Source of the DNA: Alkalicaulis satelles
Lineage (GTDB): Bacteria; Pseudomonadota; Alphaproteobacteria; Caulobacterales; Maricaulaceae
Reading direction: 5' to 3'
Assembly (NCBI RefSeq): GCF_008630495.1
Contig: NZ_VWOJ01000002.1
Location: 449,001 to 513,000, forward strand
DNA: 64,000 bases
Position 1 is the stretch's first letter; each line of letters starts with the position of its first letter. Both the position numbers and the translations under genes were made by a program. This document shows positions 49,398-60,085 of the stretch, piece after piece. The notes under the pieces were generated by a model, which made no database searches, was not told the DNA's origin, and saw only the letters and a list, made by a program, of their open reading frames with translations.

Positions 49398-50095
49398 CAC
49401 CCAACCACAGAGAAGCATGCCTTCAGAAAACCGGGGATACACACCTATTTCCGCCCCACGGTCACTCTCACCCCTCCCAAACGCCCCCATCCCAACCCGC
49501 TGCCCCCCAACCCGCTCAGCCCGCATCAAGCTCCACCAGCCTGGCTGCCGCCCGCTGCGCGCCGTCCCGGGTCAAGCCCGGGACGGTCTTGACCCGCCCT
49601 GATGCTGGCGAGACGGACGGGCAGGGTTTGAGGGGGCGGGGTGCTGCGCCTACGCCTGAACATGGCCCGCATCATGTCCCCCATGCGTTTTCCCGTCGGA
49701 AGACGGGACCCAGAATCACCGGCGCAGCTGGACCCCGGCTTGCGCCGGGGAAACGCGCAGGTATGGGCGCGGCGTGACGCGGTGCTTTCCCTCCCCTTGA
49801 GGGGAGGGTCAGGGTGGGGTGGAGAGGCGGCGCGACATGATCACCCGCGCCCCCTCACCTTTATCCTTCGCTCAGTCGATTGATCCCCCGGATCAATCTT
49901 TGTGAGCTCAGCCCCCATGGTCATGGGGGAGAGGGGGCTTCTGGCGCTGCGTTTTATCCTTTGAGCCTGGGGTCAGGCATTTCCGAAACGAACCCGGCGT
50001 CAAAGCCTCCTCTCCCCTCTGTCAGAGAGGGGAGAGGGTAGGGTGAGGGGTGCGGCGCCTGCGTCTGAACATTATTCGCATCATGTCCCCCCACG
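49398..50095. repeat. Gene-free repeat field left of the GIY-YIG composite
   Basis: About 700 bases with no credible gene. Recognisable pieces are: CCGTCCCGGG/CCCGGGACGG near 49561-49587; a dyad GCGTTTTCCCG with CGGGGAAACGC (49685-49756); CCCTCCCC-TTGA-GGGGAGGG (49789-49808); and CCTCTCCCCTCT with AGAGGGGAGAGG (50009-50037). The line GCGCCTACGCCTGAACATGG at 49647 recurs with changes at 50056, both followed by CGCATCATGTCCCCC. The minus strand near 49520-49590 could be the decayed C-terminus of a gene, but this is not supportable. Confidence 0.6.
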
Positions 50096-50219
50096 CTGCC
50101 TTCCCGGGCGAGCGGAGCGAGACCCGGGACCCATCTACCGGTCATTGGCGACCGCTGAGGCGGTTGGGAACTATGGGGGATGGGTCCCGGATATTTGCTT
50201 CGCAAATTCCGGGAAGGCA
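50096..50219. repeat. Palindromic element copy A
   Basis: One of four copies of a ~125-bp element. Outer arms CTGCCTTCCCGG and CCGGGAAGGCA, inner arms GACCCGGGACCCATC and GATGGGTCCCGG, centre ACCGGTCATTGGCGACCGCT followed by a GCGGTTGG-type segment. The whole can fold into one long hairpin. Confidence 0.85.
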
Positions 50220-50264
50220 CGGGTGGGGGTTTGGGGAGGTGTGGGCAAATCACATCACCCCACG

Positions 50265-50389
50265 CTGCCTTCCCGGGCGACCGTAGGGAGACCCGGGACC
50301 CATCTACCGATCATTGGCGACCGCTGCGGCAGTTGGGATTTATGGAGGATGGGTCCCCGATATGGGCTTCGCCCATTCCGGGAAGGCAG
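50265..50389. repeat. Palindromic element copy B
   Basis: 125 bp, same arms and centre as copy A, with complete outer arms CTGCCTTCCCGG / CCGGGAAGGCAG. Separated from A by a 45-bp spacer that ends in CACATCACCCCACG and is repeated between copies C and D. Confidence 0.87.
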
Positions 50390-50403
50390 GCGTAGGCATT
50401 TGA

Positions 50404-50700
50404 TCAGACTGTCAGATCGTGGGCGAGGTCGCGCCAGTCGGGGTTTTCGGTTTCGATGAGGGTGATCTTCCAGGCGCGCCGCCAGCGCTTGAGCCGGCGC
50501 TCATGGGCCATCGCCTCCACCACATCGCTGTGATGGGCATACCAGACCAGGCGGGTCACGCCATACTGGCGCACAAAGGCCGAGCCCACGCCCTCGCGAT
50601 GCTCCCACACCCGGCGCAGCAGGTCATTGGTCACGCCGGTATAGAGCGCGCCCTGTTTCCGGTTCGCCATCATGTAGACGTAGAAATTATAATCGCGCAT
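50404..50700 (-). CDS. GIY-YIG nuclease-fold protein
   Basis: A 98-aa protein of the UPF0213/YhbQ-like GIY-YIG family: the YVY (GIY) and YTG (YIG) signature pair FYVYMM and ALYTGVTNDLLRRVWEH, followed by a late GSAFVRQYGVTRLVWY segment and a conserved KRWRRAWKI C-terminal helix. These single-domain proteins are mostly uncharacterised. ATG 50700 is the family-like start. It lies exactly between two pairs of palindromic elements and nothing else. Confidence 0.87.
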   Translation of the reverse strand: MRDYNFYVYMMANRKQGALYTGVTNDLLRRVWEHREGVGSAFVRQYGVTRLVWYAHHSDVVEAMAHERRLKRWRRAWKITLIETENPDWRDLAHDLTV

Positions 50701-50741
50701 GGCGCGAGTTTGATGCACTTGGGGCGCCCAGTACAGCCCAC

Positions 50742-50878
50742 ATGCCTACCCGGGCGACCCCGGACTTGATCCGGGGGAGACCCGGGACCCATCCACCGAT
50801 CATTGGCGACCGCATAGGCGGTTGGAAATTATGGGAGATGGATCCCGGATAGCCGCTTCGCGGCTTCCGGGAAGGCAG
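50742..50878. repeat. Palindromic element copy C
   Basis: 137 bp; like A and B but with a short extra GC-rich segment (GGACTTGATCCGGGGG region, 50762-50777) in the left half and TGCCTACCCGG for the left arm. Confidence 0.83.
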
Positions 50879-50924
50879 GGGTGGAGGTTTGGGGGCGATG
50901 TGCGGGCGATCACATCAACCCACG

Positions 50925-51049
50925 CTGCCTTCCCGGGCGACCGTAGGGAGACCCGGGACCCATCCACCGGTCATTGGCGGCCGCTGAGGCGGTTGGAAAT
51001 TATGGGGGATGGGTCCCGGATATGGGCTGCGCCCATTCCGGGAAGACAG
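50925..51049. repeat. Palindromic element copy D
   Basis: 125 bp, nearly identical to copy B at its left end (CTGCCTTCCCGGGCGACCGT), right arm CCGGGAAGACAG with one change. The spacer before it ends CACATCAACCCACG, as between A and B. Confidence 0.85.
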
Positions 51050-51085
51050 GGGTATGGGAACGGCGTGGCGCGGCAGGGGCCGGCG

Positions 51086-52219
51086 CTATTCCACCGCGTG
51101 CTCGTGCGGAACCAGCTCCTCATTATCCAGCCCTGTGGCCAGCCGCCATGCGGCCTCGATGATCGGGCGCTTGAACCAGACATCGAACCGGCCGGTCCAG
51201 AACGGATCGCCGCCGGTGAAGCGGGGCTCCAGCGCGCTCCAGTCAAAATTCTCCCGCACGCCGTCAAGATCATGGCCCTCGGCCACCAGGGCGGCGGTCT
51301 GGTCGGCTATGGACTGCAAGGTCTCGATCAGCAGATCGACATAGGCCCAGTCGGTCATCGCATCGCCATGGCCGGGTATGATCAGGTCCACGTCGAAGGC
51401 CCGCAAGCGCCTGAGCGCGCCGGCCCAGCTTTCGGGATAGCTGAAGAAGCCGTAAGGGGTTGGATGCACCACGGCGTCGCCCGCCGCGATCATGCGCGCA
51501 TCGGGAATGTGCAGCAGGATATCGCCCTTGGTATTGCCATGACCCAGATGGACGAGGCTGACCGTGCGCCCGCCCAGATCGATCTCCAGACTGTCGTCAA
51601 ACACCAGATCAATTTCGGGGATTTGCGCGGCCCGTCCCTGTTCCTCGATCAGATCCGCCCAGACAAGGGCCTGCTCCAGCCGGGCCCGGTCGGGTTCGGG
51701 AAGACCGGGATTGGCCAGCGCGTCTTCCAGCTGGGCGGTGAACGCCCCGGGCGGCGCAGCGTCAGGGTTGCGCGCTGAATCCATCAGCGTGCTGTCCATG
51801 ACGTCGCGGGTGAAGCTGTGGCTGACCGTAACGGCCTGCGGCCAGGCCTCGCGCAGCGCGCCGAGGCCCAGATGGTGGTCGCCATGCCAGTGGCTGATGG
51901 CGATATGGGTGAGCGGCAAGTCCGTCTCTGCGCGGATTTTCTCCGCCACACGTTCCGCCTGCAGCCGCGCGCCGCCCCCGTCGAAGACAAGAACGCCTGT
52001 CCCGCCGATCACGATCACGCTGGTCCCGGTGACGGGCAGGCGCGCCGATTGCGGACGCACGCCCACCCAGACGCCCGGCGCAGGACCGGTCCAGTCCAGC
52101 TCGAACGGATCACGCCCGGCGCTGAAATCGGGGGCGGGAGGCGGCGTGTGGACCGGCGCATCCGGCCCGGCCTGGGCGCAGACGGCCAGGGCGGCGGCGG
52201 CGGCTAAAGACACAAACAT
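51086..52219 (-). CDS. Metallo-beta-lactamase-fold hydrolase, exported
   Basis: A 377-aa protein with a signal peptide (residues 1-17) and the MBL zinc motif HWHGDHH (HxHxDH) plus later His ligands in VHLGHGNTKGD and PGHGDA. It resembles quinoprotein-relay-type or general MBL hydrolases. Substrate unknown; not a proven beta-lactamase. ATG 52219 gives the signal peptide. Confidence 0.85.
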   Translation of the reverse strand: MFVSLAAAAALAVCAQAGPDAPVHTPPPAPDFSAGRDPFELDWTGPAPGVWVGVRPQSARLPVTGTSVIVIGGTGVLVFDGGGARLQAERVAEKIRAETDLPLTHIAISHWHGDHHLGLGALREAWPQAVTVSHSFTRDVMDSTLMDSARNPDAAPPGAFTAQLEDALANPGLPEPDRARLEQALVWADLIEEQGRAAQIPEIDLVFDDSLEIDLGGRTVSLVHLGHGNTKGDILLHIPDARMIAAGDAVVHPTPYGFFSYPESWAGALRRLRAFDVDLIIPGHGDAMTDWAYVDLLIETLQSIADQTAALVAEGHDLDGVRENFDWSALEPRFTGGDPFWTGRFDVWFKRPIIEAAWRLATGLDNEELVPHEHAVE

Positions 52220-52521
52220 GCACAAGACTCTCTGTGAAATTGACGAAGGCACGCCACGCTAGGCAGGCCCGCCCCGCCGCGCAGCTTAAGGAATGGTCAC
52301 GGGTGGGTAATGTGGCGCTGCCCCTCCCCTTATCCGCCCCGGCCCCTCGCGGCGGTACACTCGCCTTCGCCATGACCCATGATGAAGCCCGCGCCGCGCC
52401 CCTGATGACCGCAAGGCGCCAGACGGCCGCGCAGGCGCGGGCCGGGCGCAAGCGGAAGGGGGATGGGGATGGTGATAATGATGATAAGAGATAAGCAGGC
52501 CCGATTTTCACCCGCCGGCTC
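52220..52521. other. 302-bp gap, possible tiny ORF only
   Basis: No recognised gene. A plus-strand open frame from ATG 52372 to 52494 would give 40 residues ending in a charged KGDGDGDNDDKR tail; it has no family signal and weak support, so it is not called. It must hold the promoter of the MBL gene on the minus strand. Confidence 0.4.
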
Positions 52522-54675
<2,154 letters not shown>

Positions 54676-54727
54676 TTATGGTCCACCCCGCGCACGCGCG
54701 CCAGCGTGGGCGTGCAGAAGCCGCTCT

Positions 54728-54873
54728 TTCCTCCCCCGTTTACGGGGGAGGTGTCAGCGCAGCTGACGGAGGGGGGGATGCGGCGGTCAGGGCAGGTGCA
54801 AAGACTTCAAGCGTGGATTCCCCCCTCCGTCTGACGCTTCGCGTCATCCACCTCCCCCGCAAGCGGGGGAGGA
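54728..54873. repeat. Long palindromic repeat between ligA and recN
   Basis: A 146-bp element with inverted arms: CCTCCCCCGTTTACGGGGG on the left and CCTCCCCCGCAAGCGGGGG on the right, each with a second half TGTCAGCGCAGCTGACGG / CCGTCTGACGCTTCGCGTCA. Typical alphaproteobacterial intergenic palindrome. The rest of the 269-bp gap shows nothing else. Confidence 0.85.
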
Positions 54874-54905
54874 CAGAAACTCAGCGCTCGGTTTCACTCA
54901 AACCC

Positions 54906-56615
54906 TCACCCGCCCATCAGCTCCGCCGCGGCGGCGCGGGCGGCGTCGGTGATTTCGGCGCCGGAGAGCATGCGGGCGATTTCCTCGCGGCGTTCGGCGT
55001 CGGAGAGCGGGCGCACGCGGGTGCGCACGCCGTCTGCACCGCCGGCTTTCTCGATGCGGAAATGAGCCTGGGCGCGCGCGGCCACTTGGGGCGCGTGGGT
55101 CACCACCAGCGCCTGATTGCCCGAGGCCAGCCGCGCCAGGCGCTGGCCCACCGCGTCGGCCACCGCGCCGCCCACGCCCTGATCGACCTCGTCGAACACC
55201 ATCACCTTGTCGCCCGCCCCGATCAGGCAGACCTTCAGGGCCAGCGCAAAGCGCGACAGCTCCCCGCCCGAGGCGATCTTGTCCAGCGGGCCGAACGGCG
55301 CGCCGGGATTGGTGGAGACCTCGAACGCCACCTTGTCCCAGCCTGACGGGCCGGGGCGGGCCGGATCGGGCGTCACAGCGGCGCGAAAGCGCGCCTTGTC
55401 CATTTTCAGCGGGACGAGCTCGGCCTCCACCATCACCGCCAGGCGCCCGGCCGCCTCCTGACGGCGCGCCGAGAGCGCTTCAGCGGCGCGCGCATAATCG
55501 GCATCAGCGGCGGCCAGCGCGGCTTCGGCCTCGTTCAGACGGTCTCCGGCATGGGCGATCAGCTCCAGCCGGGCGGCCAGATCGGCACGCAATGCGGGCA
55601 GGGCGTCGGGCTCCACCTGATGGCGCCGGGCGGCGGCGCGCAGGGCGAACAGGCGCTCCTCCACCGCGTTGAGACGTCCAGGCTCCACCTCGAAAGCCGA
55701 GGCCGCATCGCCCAGCGCATCTTCGGCCTCGTTGAACTCGATCAGCGCCCGGTCCAGCGCCGCCGCGGCGCGGTCCACCGCCGCGCGGGCCTGACCGGCG
55801 CCGCCTGCGTCCGGCGCGTCCTCCCCGCCAGCACCCAACGCCGCGCGCACCCGCTCCAGCCCGCGCAGCGCCGTATTGAGCCGGGCGCCCAGACCCTGCC
55901 CGCCGGCCAGGGCCTCAGCCGCGCCTTGCATTTCACTGAGCGCGGATTCGGCCTGCTGAAGAAATTTGCGCTCGTCAGCCAGGCCCGCTTCCTCGCCCGG
56001 ACGCGGATCAAGCGCCTCCAGGGTCTCCAGCGCATCGCGCAGGAACGCCTCTTCCTGGGAGGCTTTCATTTGCGCATCCTTCAAGGCGTCCAGGCGCTCA
56101 CGCGCAGCGCTCAAGGCGGCCCAGGCCTTGGCCGCCGCCGCGCGTTCCGCGCTTGAATCGGCATAGGCGTCCAGAAGCGCGCGATGGGTTTTGGGGTCCA
56201 GAAGCCCGCGCCCGTCATGCTGGCCATGAATCTCCACCAGCATCTCGCCCAGGCGCGCCAGCAGCGCCACGCTGGCGGGCTGGTCGTTGACATGGGCCCG
56301 CGAGCGCCCGTCAGCGCTCAGCGTGCGGCGCAGGATCAGCGCCTCACCGGGCGCGGCGTCGATCCCGGCTTCCTCCAGCACCGGCCAGACCGGATGATCC
56401 GGTGGCGGCTCGAACAGCGCGCTGGCCGCAGCCTGGTCCGCGCCCGCGCGCACCAGCGCCCGGTCGGCCCGGTCGCCGCAAGCCAGGCCCAGCGCGCCCA
56501 GCAGGATGGATTTGCCCGCCCCGGTCTCGCCGGTCAGCGCCGACAGGCCCGGCCCGAAAGCCAGATCGAGCCGGTCGATCAGGACGATGTCGCGAATGGA
56601 CAATGATGCCAGCAT
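54906..56615 (-). CDS. recN: DNA repair protein RecN
   Basis: SMC-like ATPase acting in double-strand-break repair. The 569-aa protein has Walker A TGETGAGKS near residue 30, an alanine-rich coiled coil (about 170-370), and the C-terminal signature/Walker B SGGELSRFALALK and VMVFDEVDQGVGG. It starts 27 bases after bamD on the same strand, a common pairing in alphaproteobacteria. No LexA box was found. Confidence 0.95.
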   Translation of the reverse strand: MLASLSIRDIVLIDRLDLAFGPGLSALTGETGAGKSILLGALGLACGDRADRALVRAGADQAAASALFEPPPDHPVWPVLEEAGIDAAPGEALILRRTLSADGRSRAHVNDQPASVALLARLGEMLVEIHGQHDGRGLLDPKTHRALLDAYADSSAERAAAAKAWAALSAARERLDALKDAQMKASQEEAFLRDALETLEALDPRPGEEAGLADERKFLQQAESALSEMQGAAEALAGGQGLGARLNTALRGLERVRAALGAGGEDAPDAGGAGQARAAVDRAAAALDRALIEFNEAEDALGDAASAFEVEPGRLNAVEERLFALRAAARRHQVEPDALPALRADLAARLELIAHAGDRLNEAEAALAAADADYARAAEALSARRQEAAGRLAVMVEAELVPLKMDKARFRAAVTPDPARPGPSGWDKVAFEVSTNPGAPFGPLDKIASGGELSRFALALKVCLIGAGDKVMVFDEVDQGVGGAVADAVGQRLARLASGNQALVVTHAPQVAARAQAHFRIEKAGGADGVRTRVRPLSDAERREEIARMLSGAEITDAARAAAAELMGG

Positions 56616-56642
56616 GGGGCGCGCCGATCCCCGCCCGCCGGG

Positions 56643-57476
56643 CTAGCCGAAGATGCGGCCCAGGGCGCGGCGCATCAGGCTGGGATCCTCATCGGGACGC
56701 ACCGCATCAGGCAGATCAATCCCGCGCGAGGTCATCAGCCGGTAGCTGTCGGCATACCAGGGCGAGCCGGGGAAGTTATAGCCCAGTACAGAAGCGACCA
56801 TGCGCGCCTCGTCATCCACGCCCAGCGCCACATACACCTCCACCAGGCGGTGCAGGGCTTCGGGCGTATGGCTGGTGGTCTGATAGTCGCGGATCACATT
56901 CTGGAAACGGTTGGACGCAGCCAGGAAAAAGCCGTTGCGCAGATACCAGCGGCCCACCGCCATTTCCTTGCCCGCCAGGTGATCGCGGGTCATGTCGATC
57001 TTCACCCGCGCATCGCGCGCATAGGCGCTGTCGGGGAAGCGGCGCACCACCTGTTCCAGCGCGTCCAGCGCGTTCTGGGTGGTGGACTGGTCACGGCCCA
57101 CATCCATGATGCGCTCATAATGGCTGATGGCGATCAGATAATAGGCGTAGGGCGCGCTGGAGCTGCCCGGATGCAGGGCGATGAAGCGGCGCGCATTGCC
57201 GATGGCCCGGTCATAGCGGTTGGCCCGGTAATGGGCGTAGGCGGCCATCAGGATGGAGCGGCGCGCCCACTCGGAGAAGGGGTGCTGGCGCTCCACCTCG
57301 TCGAAGAAGGCCGCTGCGCGGTCGAAATTGCGCCGCTCGAGCTGGCGGAAGCCCTCATTGTAGAGCTGCTCCACAGGGCGCTCCACATAGGCCAGCTGGG
57401 TGCGTTCGCGGCCTGCGCAGGAGGCAAGCACAAGGGCGGCGGCAAGGAGCGCAATCAGGCGCAGGGCAAGCTTCAT
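56643..57476 (-). CDS. bamD: Outer-membrane assembly lipoprotein BamD
   Basis: Part of the BAM complex that inserts outer-membrane proteins. The 277-aa protein has a lipobox (LVLASCAG, Cys about 20) and TPR-like repeats matching BamD (YNEGFRQLERRNFDRAAAFF, HPFSEWARRSILMAAYAHYR, PYAYYLIAISHYERI). ATG 57476 gives the signal peptide; longer in-frame sequence is not conserved-looking. Upstream of recN. Confidence 0.93.
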   Translation of the reverse strand: MKLALRLIALLAAALVLASCAGRERTQLAYVERPVEQLYNEGFRQLERRNFDRAAAFFDEVERQHPFSEWARRSILMAAYAHYRANRYDRAIGNARRFIALHPGSSSAPYAYYLIAISHYERIMDVGRDQSTTQNALDALEQVVRRFPDSAYARDARVKIDMTRDHLAGKEMAVGRWYLRNGFFLAASNRFQNVIRDYQTTSHTPEALHRLVEVYVALGVDDEARMVASVLGYNFPGSPWYADSYRLMTSRGIDLPDAVRPDEDPSLMRRALGRIFG

Positions 57477-57675
57477 CGTTTCAAGACCTTCCGTCCGGCG
57501 GTCGGGCGCTGACGGGCCCATCGAGGCCCCCACACGGAAGGTTTAGCCGATCCCGGCGCGCGGCAAAAGCACCCTGTCAGCCCGGCGCTGGAAAGGCGCA
57601 TCACGCCGGCACGCTTGAGACGGCCCGGGTCGCGGCCTAGTTTGCTGCATTGACGCCGCATGACGGAACCCTTCC

Positions 57676-58617
57676 ATGCCTGACACAGCCTGGCCCGCCC
57701 CCTTCACCGATCCGGACGTGACCGCCAAGGGCGAGACCCGCGCCAGCGTGGCGTTCAAAGGGCTCAAGACGCTGTGGTTCAACACCGGCACGCTGTGCAA
57801 TATCGAATGCGTCAACTGCTATATCGAAAGCTCGCCGAAGAATGACCGGCTGGTCTATCTGACGCCTCAGGACGCCGCGCCCTATCTCGACGAGATCGAC
57901 GCCATGGGCGCCGGACCCGTTGAGATCGGGTTCACCGGCGGCGAGCCCTATCTCAATCCTCACATGAACACGCTCGCCGCCATGGCTCTGGAGCGCGGGC
58001 ATGAAGCGCTGGTGCTGACCAACGCCATGCGTCCGATGATGCGCCCGGGCGTTCAGGACGGCCTTGCAGACCTGCAGCGCCGGTTCGGCCCCCGGCTGAC
58101 GCTTCGCGTGAGCCTGGATCATTACACGCCCGCGCTGCACGACGCCGAGCGCGGGGCTGGAGCGTTTGACGAGACGCTCAAAGGCCTCGCCTGGCTGGTG
58201 CAGAACGGCGTCCGGCTGAGCGTGGCCGGCCGCAAGGCCATGGCCGAGAGCGAGGCCGAAGCGCGCGCCGGCTTCGCCGCGCTGTTCGCCCGCCTGGGCG
58301 CGGACATTCCGGCCGATGATCCCGGCCGCCTGGTGCTGTTTCCTGAAATGGACCCGGAAGGCGCGCCGCCGGAGATCACTACCGCCTGCTGGGGTATTTT
58401 GAAGCTCGATCCGGCCACCATCATGTGCGCGTCCAGCCGCATGGTGGTGCGCCGCAAGGGCGCGGACCGCGCCAGCGTCATTTCCTGCACGCTCCTGCCC
58501 TATGATGAGGCCTTCGAGCTGGGCCAGACGCTGGGCGACTCCCTCGCCCCGGTAAAGCTCAAGCACAAATTCTGCGCCCAGTTCTGCGTGCTGGGCGGGG
58601 CCAGCTGTTCAGCGTGA
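57676..58617 (+). CDS. Radical SAM protein with C-terminal cysteine cluster
   Basis: A 313-aa radical SAM enzyme: CxxxCxxC as Cys41, Cys45, Cys48 (CNIECVNC), then IGFTGGEPYLNP. The C-terminus has further cysteines (CASSRM, ISCTLLP, FCAQFCVLGGASCSA) in an arrangement suggesting an auxiliary Fe-S site as in SPASM/Twitch proteins. Product unknown. It is between bamD (divergent) and mnmA (99 bases downstream, same strand). Confidence 0.8.
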   Translation: MPDTAWPAPFTDPDVTAKGETRASVAFKGLKTLWFNTGTLCNIECVNCYIESSPKNDRLVYLTPQDAAPYLDEIDAMGAGPVEIGFTGGEPYLNPHMNTLAAMALERGHEALVLTNAMRPMMRPGVQDGLADLQRRFGPRLTLRVSLDHYTPALHDAERGAGAFDETLKGLAWLVQNGVRLSVAGRKAMAESEAEARAGFAALFARLGADIPADDPGRLVLFPEMDPEGAPPEITTACWGILKLDPATIMCASSRMVVRRKGADRASVISCTLLPYDEAFELGQTLGDSLAPVKLKHKFCAQFCVLGGASCSA

Positions 58618-58716
58618 GACGTCGAGCCGCCACTGGCGCATTCGCCCGCATTGACCTATATGCACGCGCCTGATGCTGTTCGCCGCCGGCCTTGACCCGG
58701 CGGGGGAGAGGAAAAA

Positions 58717-59955
58717 ATGACGACGCTGATTTCCAATCCGCCGCGCGCGGATTCCCCGCGCCGCGTGAGCGGCCCGCCTGTCATGGACGCCGCGCGCGCC
58801 GATGCGCTGCTGGCCGAGTACGGCCTCACCGGCGATTTTCTCGGTCTGGGCGGCGATCCCGCCAGCCACCGCGTGGTGGCGGCCATGTCCGGCGGGGTGG
58901 ATTCCTCCGTCGCCGCCGCCGCCGCCCGTCGGGCGGGCTATGACGTGGTGGGCGTCACCCTCCAGCTCTATGACCATGGCGAGGCGATCGCGCGCGCAGG
59001 CGCGTGCTGCGCAGGCCAGGACATCCAGGACGCCAGGCGCGTGGCCGAGGCCATGGGCTTTGACCATTACGTGCTCGATTACGAGACCCGCTTCCGCGAA
59101 GCGGTGATGGAGGATTTCGCCGACACCTATCTGGCCGGCGCCACGCCAATCCCCTGCGTGCGCTGCAATCAGTCGGTCAAGTTCGCCGATCTGCTCGCCA
59201 CCGCCCGGCAGCTGGGCGCCGATGCGCTGGTCACCGGCCATTACATCCGCCGCGAGGCCGGCGAAGCGGGGCCTGAGCTGCGCCGCGCCGCCGATGCGGG
59301 CAAGGACCAGTCCTATTTCCTGTTCGCCACCACGGCGGAGCAGCTCGATTTCCTGCGCTTCCCGCTGGGCCATCTGACCAAGGACCAGACCCGGGCGCTG
59401 GCCGAAGCCTTCGGCCTGATCGTGGCGGCCAAGCCCGACAGCCAGGATATCTGCTTTGTGCCCGACGGCGATTATGCGCGGGTGGTGGAGCGGCTGCGCC
59501 CCGGCGCGGCGCGTCCGGGCGAGATCGTCCATCTCGACGGGCGGGTGCTGGGCCGTCATGACGGGGTGATCCACTACACGGTGGGCCAGCGCCGCGGCCT
59601 CGGCATCGCGGCGGGCGAGCCGCTCTATGTGATCGCGCTGGATGCAGACGCAGCGCGCGTCATCGTCGGCCCGCGCGAGGCGCTCACGGTGCGCCGCATT
59701 GCCCTCAAGGACGTGAACTGGCTGGGTGACGCCGCCTTGTCTGACGCAGACGGAACGCGCGTGGGCGTGAAAGTGCGCTCCACCCGCCCGCCCGCGCCGG
59801 GCGTGCTGGAGGTGGGCGCGGACGGCGCCGTGCATGTGCTGCTGGAGGCCGGCGAGGAGGGCGTGGCGCCCGGACAGGCCTGCGTGTTCTACAGCCCGGA
59901 CGGTCACACCCGCGTGCTGGGCGGCGGCTGGATCGCCGGCACGGACCGGGGCTGA
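58717..59955 (+). CDS. mnmA: tRNA 2-thiouridine synthase
   Basis: Adds sulfur to U34 of tRNA-Glu, -Gln and -Lys. The 412-aa protein has the PP-loop [12 protein letters not shown] (about residues 56-67), and the catalytic cysteines in [11 protein letters not shown] and [12 protein letters not shown]. The N-terminal extension of ~40 residues is longer than in E. coli; a strong GGGGGAGAGG site at ATG 58717 supports it. Confidence 0.95.
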   Translation: MTTLISNPPRADSPRRVSGPPVMDAARADALLAEYGLTGDFLGLGGDPASHRVVAAMSGGVDSSVAAAAARRAGYDVVGVTLQLYDHGEAIARAGACCAGQDIQDARRVAEAMGFDHYVLDYETRFREAVMEDFADTYLAGATPIPCVRCNQSVKFADLLATARQLGADALVTGHYIRREAGEAGPELRRAADAGKDQSYFLFATTAEQLDFLRFPLGHLTKDQTRALAEAFGLIVAAKPDSQDICFVPDGDYARVVERLRPGAARPGEIVHLDGRVLGRHDGVIHYTVGQRRGLGIAAGEPLYVIALDADAARVIVGPREALTVRRIALKDVNWLGDAALSDADGTRVGVKVRSTRPPAPGVLEVGADGAVHVLLEAGEEGVAPGQACVFYSPDGHTRVLGGGWIAGTDRG

Positions 59956-60085
59956 GCGCGCATCACGCGCCTCGCTGCATCTGCGAAGAGGCTTGACGCG
60001 GCGCCGTCCGAAAGGGTCATGTGCGCGCCATCCGCCAGGGCGCGGCTGACGCGCCCGGCCACACACATTTTGAGGAGACGGGCTC

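Noticed and set aside
49515-49640. C-terminus of a lost gene on the minus strand
   Set aside because: A short Ala/Arg-rich end (QRAAARLVELDAG) is suggestive, but the frame runs into a palindromic repeat and no family can be named.
50096-51049. CRISPR array
   Set aside because: Repeats are 125 bp, palindromic and irregularly spaced, with similar rather than unique spacers and no cas genes.
52372-52494. 40-aa charged small ORF
   Set aside because: No ribosome site of note, no family signal, low-complexity tail.
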